From: an uncultured Sphingobacteriales bacterium
Lineage (GTDB): Bacteria; Bacteroidota; Bacteroidia; Chitinophagales; Chitinophagaceae
DNA: 6,886 nt
Direction of reading: 5' to 3'
Assembly: GCA_946887085.1 (NCBI GenBank)
Contig: CAMPKG010000185.1
Coordinates: forward strand, 1-6,886
In this document: piece after piece, positions 5,627 to 6,886 of the stretch
Numbering within the stretch: position 1 is the first letter of the stretch
Layout of the letters: every line of letters begins with the position of its first letter
Notes under the pieces: model-generated
What the model saw: only the letters and a program-made list of their open reading frames with translations
Databases searched by the model: none
Told to the model about the DNA's origin: nothing
Position numbers and translations under genes: made by a program

Positions 5627-6511
5627 ATGCCTTCCTGGGAAGGGCGTTCCAGAGGTAATTCATTAGGTTATAGCATTTTCATCAAACTGCTGCAGTGGGG
5701 AGGTTTAAAGCCCGCTTATGCACTGCTGCATTTCGTCACTCCCTATTACAGGCTTTTTGTTCCCAAAGCCATAAGGCCTTTGCGTTACCTGTACGAAACG
5801 CGAATGGGTTTCTCGCATAAGCAGGCCAATAAACTTATCCGCAAAAATCTCATTGTCTTCGGTCAAACCATTATAGACAAGATCGCTGTTTTGTCTGGCA
5901 TGGAGAACTCATTCACCCATATCAACCTGGAAGGTACTTCGCGTATCTCCCAGATGCTGGAAGGCGGCAACGGTGGACTGGTTATCAGCGCTCACCTGGG
6001 TAATTGGGAAGTTGCCGGTCATCTCATGAAGAACATGAACGCTGTTGTCAACATCGTGATGTATGACGGCGAAGGGGAACAACTGAAGGCAATGATGGAA
6101 CAATACGATAACAAGCGCTCTTTCAATGTTATCTACATCAAAGAAGATCTTTCGCACATCTACGAAATGTCTGCGGCATTGAAACGCAATGAGTTGATAT
6201 GCCTGCATGCAGACAGGTTCCGCCCCGGCAATCGTACGATGGAACACAAGTTTCTCGGCGAGAAAGCGTTGTTTCCCGCAGGACCTTTCATACTGGCCTC
6301 AAAGCTGCGTGCGCCTGTTTGTTTTGTTTTTGGTTTTAAAGAAGGTAATTTTCGCTATCGTTATTACTCGTGGCCCTCTAAAACTTATGAAGGCCGGGGT
6401 ACAGAAGGAATGGAAAGGATGCTGGATGACTATGTAGCGATATTGGAAGAGATGGTGAAGAAATACCCGGAGCAGTGGTTCAATTATTTTGATTTTTGGA
6501 AACATGACTGA
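5627..6511 (+). CDS. LpxL/HtrB-like lysophospholipid/lipid A-type acyltransferase
   Basis: A 294-residue inner-membrane-associated acyltransferase of the lipid A biosynthesis acyltransferase (LpxL/HtrB) superfamily, which moves an acyl chain from acyl-ACP to a hydroxyl of a lipid acceptor. The HX4E catalytic motif is HLGNWE, with H123 and E128, inside GGLVISAHLGNWEVAGHLM. A second conserved block is HADRFRPGN...FLGEKALFPAGP at about 194-220. The N-terminus MPSWEGRSRGNSLGY is typical of Bacteroidota members. Residues 15-45 are hydrophobic and probably anchor or lie on the membrane. ATG 5627 follows the ACP stop by one base, implying translational coupling. The setting beside an ACP and a dehydratase favours a role in a secondary lipid such as an aryl polyene/flexirubin-type product rather than lipid A itself. 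The acceptor is unknown, and a true lipid A role cannot be excluded. Confidence 0.9.
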   Translation: MPSWEGRSRGNSLGYSIFIKLLQWGGLKPAYALLHFVTPYYRLFVPKAIRPLRYLYETRMGFSHKQANKLIRKNLIVFGQTIIDKIAVLSGMENSFTHINLEGTSRISQMLEGGNGGLVISAHLGNWEVAGHLMKNMNAVVNIVMYDGEGEQLKAMMEQYDNKRSFNVIYIKEDLSHIYEMSAALKRNELICLHADRFRPGNRTMEHKFLGEKALFPAGPFILASKLRAPVCFVFGFKEGNFRYRYYSWPSKTYEGRGTEGMERMLDDYVAILEEMVKKYPEQWFNYFDFWKHD

Positions 6512-6886
6512 CGTAACCCAATATATACCCCAACGCGCACCATTTGTGATGATAGACGAGATCATTACCGCAGAGGAGCATTTATCGAAGACGAGTTTTA
6601 CTGTACGCAAAGGGCATTTGTTTGTGGACAACGGGAAGTTCACAGAAGCAGGGCTTGTAGAGAACATGGCACAGACAGTGGCTGCAGGTGCGGGTTATCG
6701 CGGTACGGAGAATGGTGAAAAAGTATCGGTAGGCTATATAGGCGCGTTGAAAAATTTGAAAATAGATAAGCTGCCTTCCGTAGGCGATACGATCACTACT
6801 GAGGTTTCGTTCCTGCATCATATTGCTAATGTGCATGTAGTACAGGGCCGAGTATATTTAGGAGAGGAAGCAATAGCGGGTTGCGA
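6504..6886 (+). CDS. FabZ-like hot-dog 3-hydroxyacyl-ACP dehydratase, 3' end outside window
   Basis: A partial gene, 127 codons visible. ATG 6504 overlaps the acyltransferase stop by 8 bases (ATGACTGA), a typical coupled start. The N-terminus MTDVTQYIPQRAPFVMIDEI matches the IPQRxPFxMxD signature of FabZ-type dehydratases, and LVENMAQTVAAGAGY matches the central hot-dog helix with the catalytic acid E53. FabZ normally has HFPGxPxMPG before this helix. Here the stretch is GHLFVDNGKFTEAG: a His (H38) is present, but the PG turn is lost and the His-Glu distance is one residue longer, so the His assignment is uncertain. This variant resembles the dehydratase-like proteins of Bacteroidota aryl polyene/flexirubin loci. 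The expected reaction is removal of water from 3-hydroxyacyl-ACP to give the 2-enoyl form, probably on the neighbouring ACP. Confidence 0.85.
   Translation, partial: MTDVTQYIPQRAPFVMIDEIITAEEHLSKTSFTVRKGHLFVDNGKFTEAGLVENMAQTVAAGAGYRGTENGEKVSVGYIGALKNLKIDKLPSVGDTITTEVSFLHHIANVHVVQGRVYLGEEAIAGC

Noticed and set aside
6299..6836. Two minus-strand open frames across the acyltransferase/dehydratase junction.
   Set aside because: They overlap each other and lie antisense to two well-recognised enzymes with coupled translation.
1..6886. CRISPR arrays, insertion sequences, transposase genes, attachment sites or long direct repeats.
   Set aside because: None seen on reading both strands; the region looks like ordinary chromosome apart from the points listed.

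Overview
The window looks like a chromosomal segment of a Bacteroidota bacterium, probably of the Chitinophagaceae type. The evidence is the match of several upstream regions to the Bacteroidota -7 element TAnnTTTG, the A-rich leaders without strong Shine-Dalgarno sequences, a TonB-dependent receptor carrying an N-terminal carboxypeptidase-like domain, a DUF2490-type outer-membrane protein, and an ACP / LpxL-like acyltransferase / hot-dog dehydratase set typical of Bacteroidota lipid-pigment loci. The taxonomic call is inference from protein style, not from a search.

Layout. (1) 1-1202, plus strand: a FadA-type thiolase whose first 13 codons (27-65) are still recognisable upstream of the only open start (GTG at 66) but are cut by an in-frame TAA at 39-41. 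(2) 1203-1961, minus strand: a secreted DUF2490-like beta-rich protein whose stop codon directly abuts the thiolase stop. (3) 1962-2007: a very short divergent promoter region containing a 23-bp imperfect dyad that includes a TAnnTTTG element. (4) 2008-4845, plus strand: a small His/Cys-rich membrane-anchored or exported protein, then an intergenic hairpin, then an 813-residue TonB-dependent receptor, closed by a strong intrinsic terminator (4851-4890). (5) 4932-5195: an 87-residue protein of unknown function, with a promoter embedded in the preceding terminator. (6) 5371-6886, plus strand: a tightly packed operon of acyl carrier protein, LpxL/HtrB-like acyltransferase and a FabZ-like dehydratase that runs off the window. 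It is led by a TAnnTTTG promoter and a 5' UTR hairpin.

How the genes may work together. The small His/Cys-rich protein and the receptor probably form one outer-membrane uptake unit, perhaps for a transition metal or metal complex. The divergent DUF2490 gene may share its control region. The ACP, acyltransferase and dehydratase look like the first genes of an aryl polyene/flexirubin-type or related acyl-lipid biosynthetic cluster continuing to the right. The thiolase belongs to fatty-acid beta-oxidation and is probably the last gene of an operon extending to the left.

The observations most worth following are the premature stop in the thiolase, the His/Cys-rich partner of the receptor with its divergent dyad, and the structured leader of the ACP operon.
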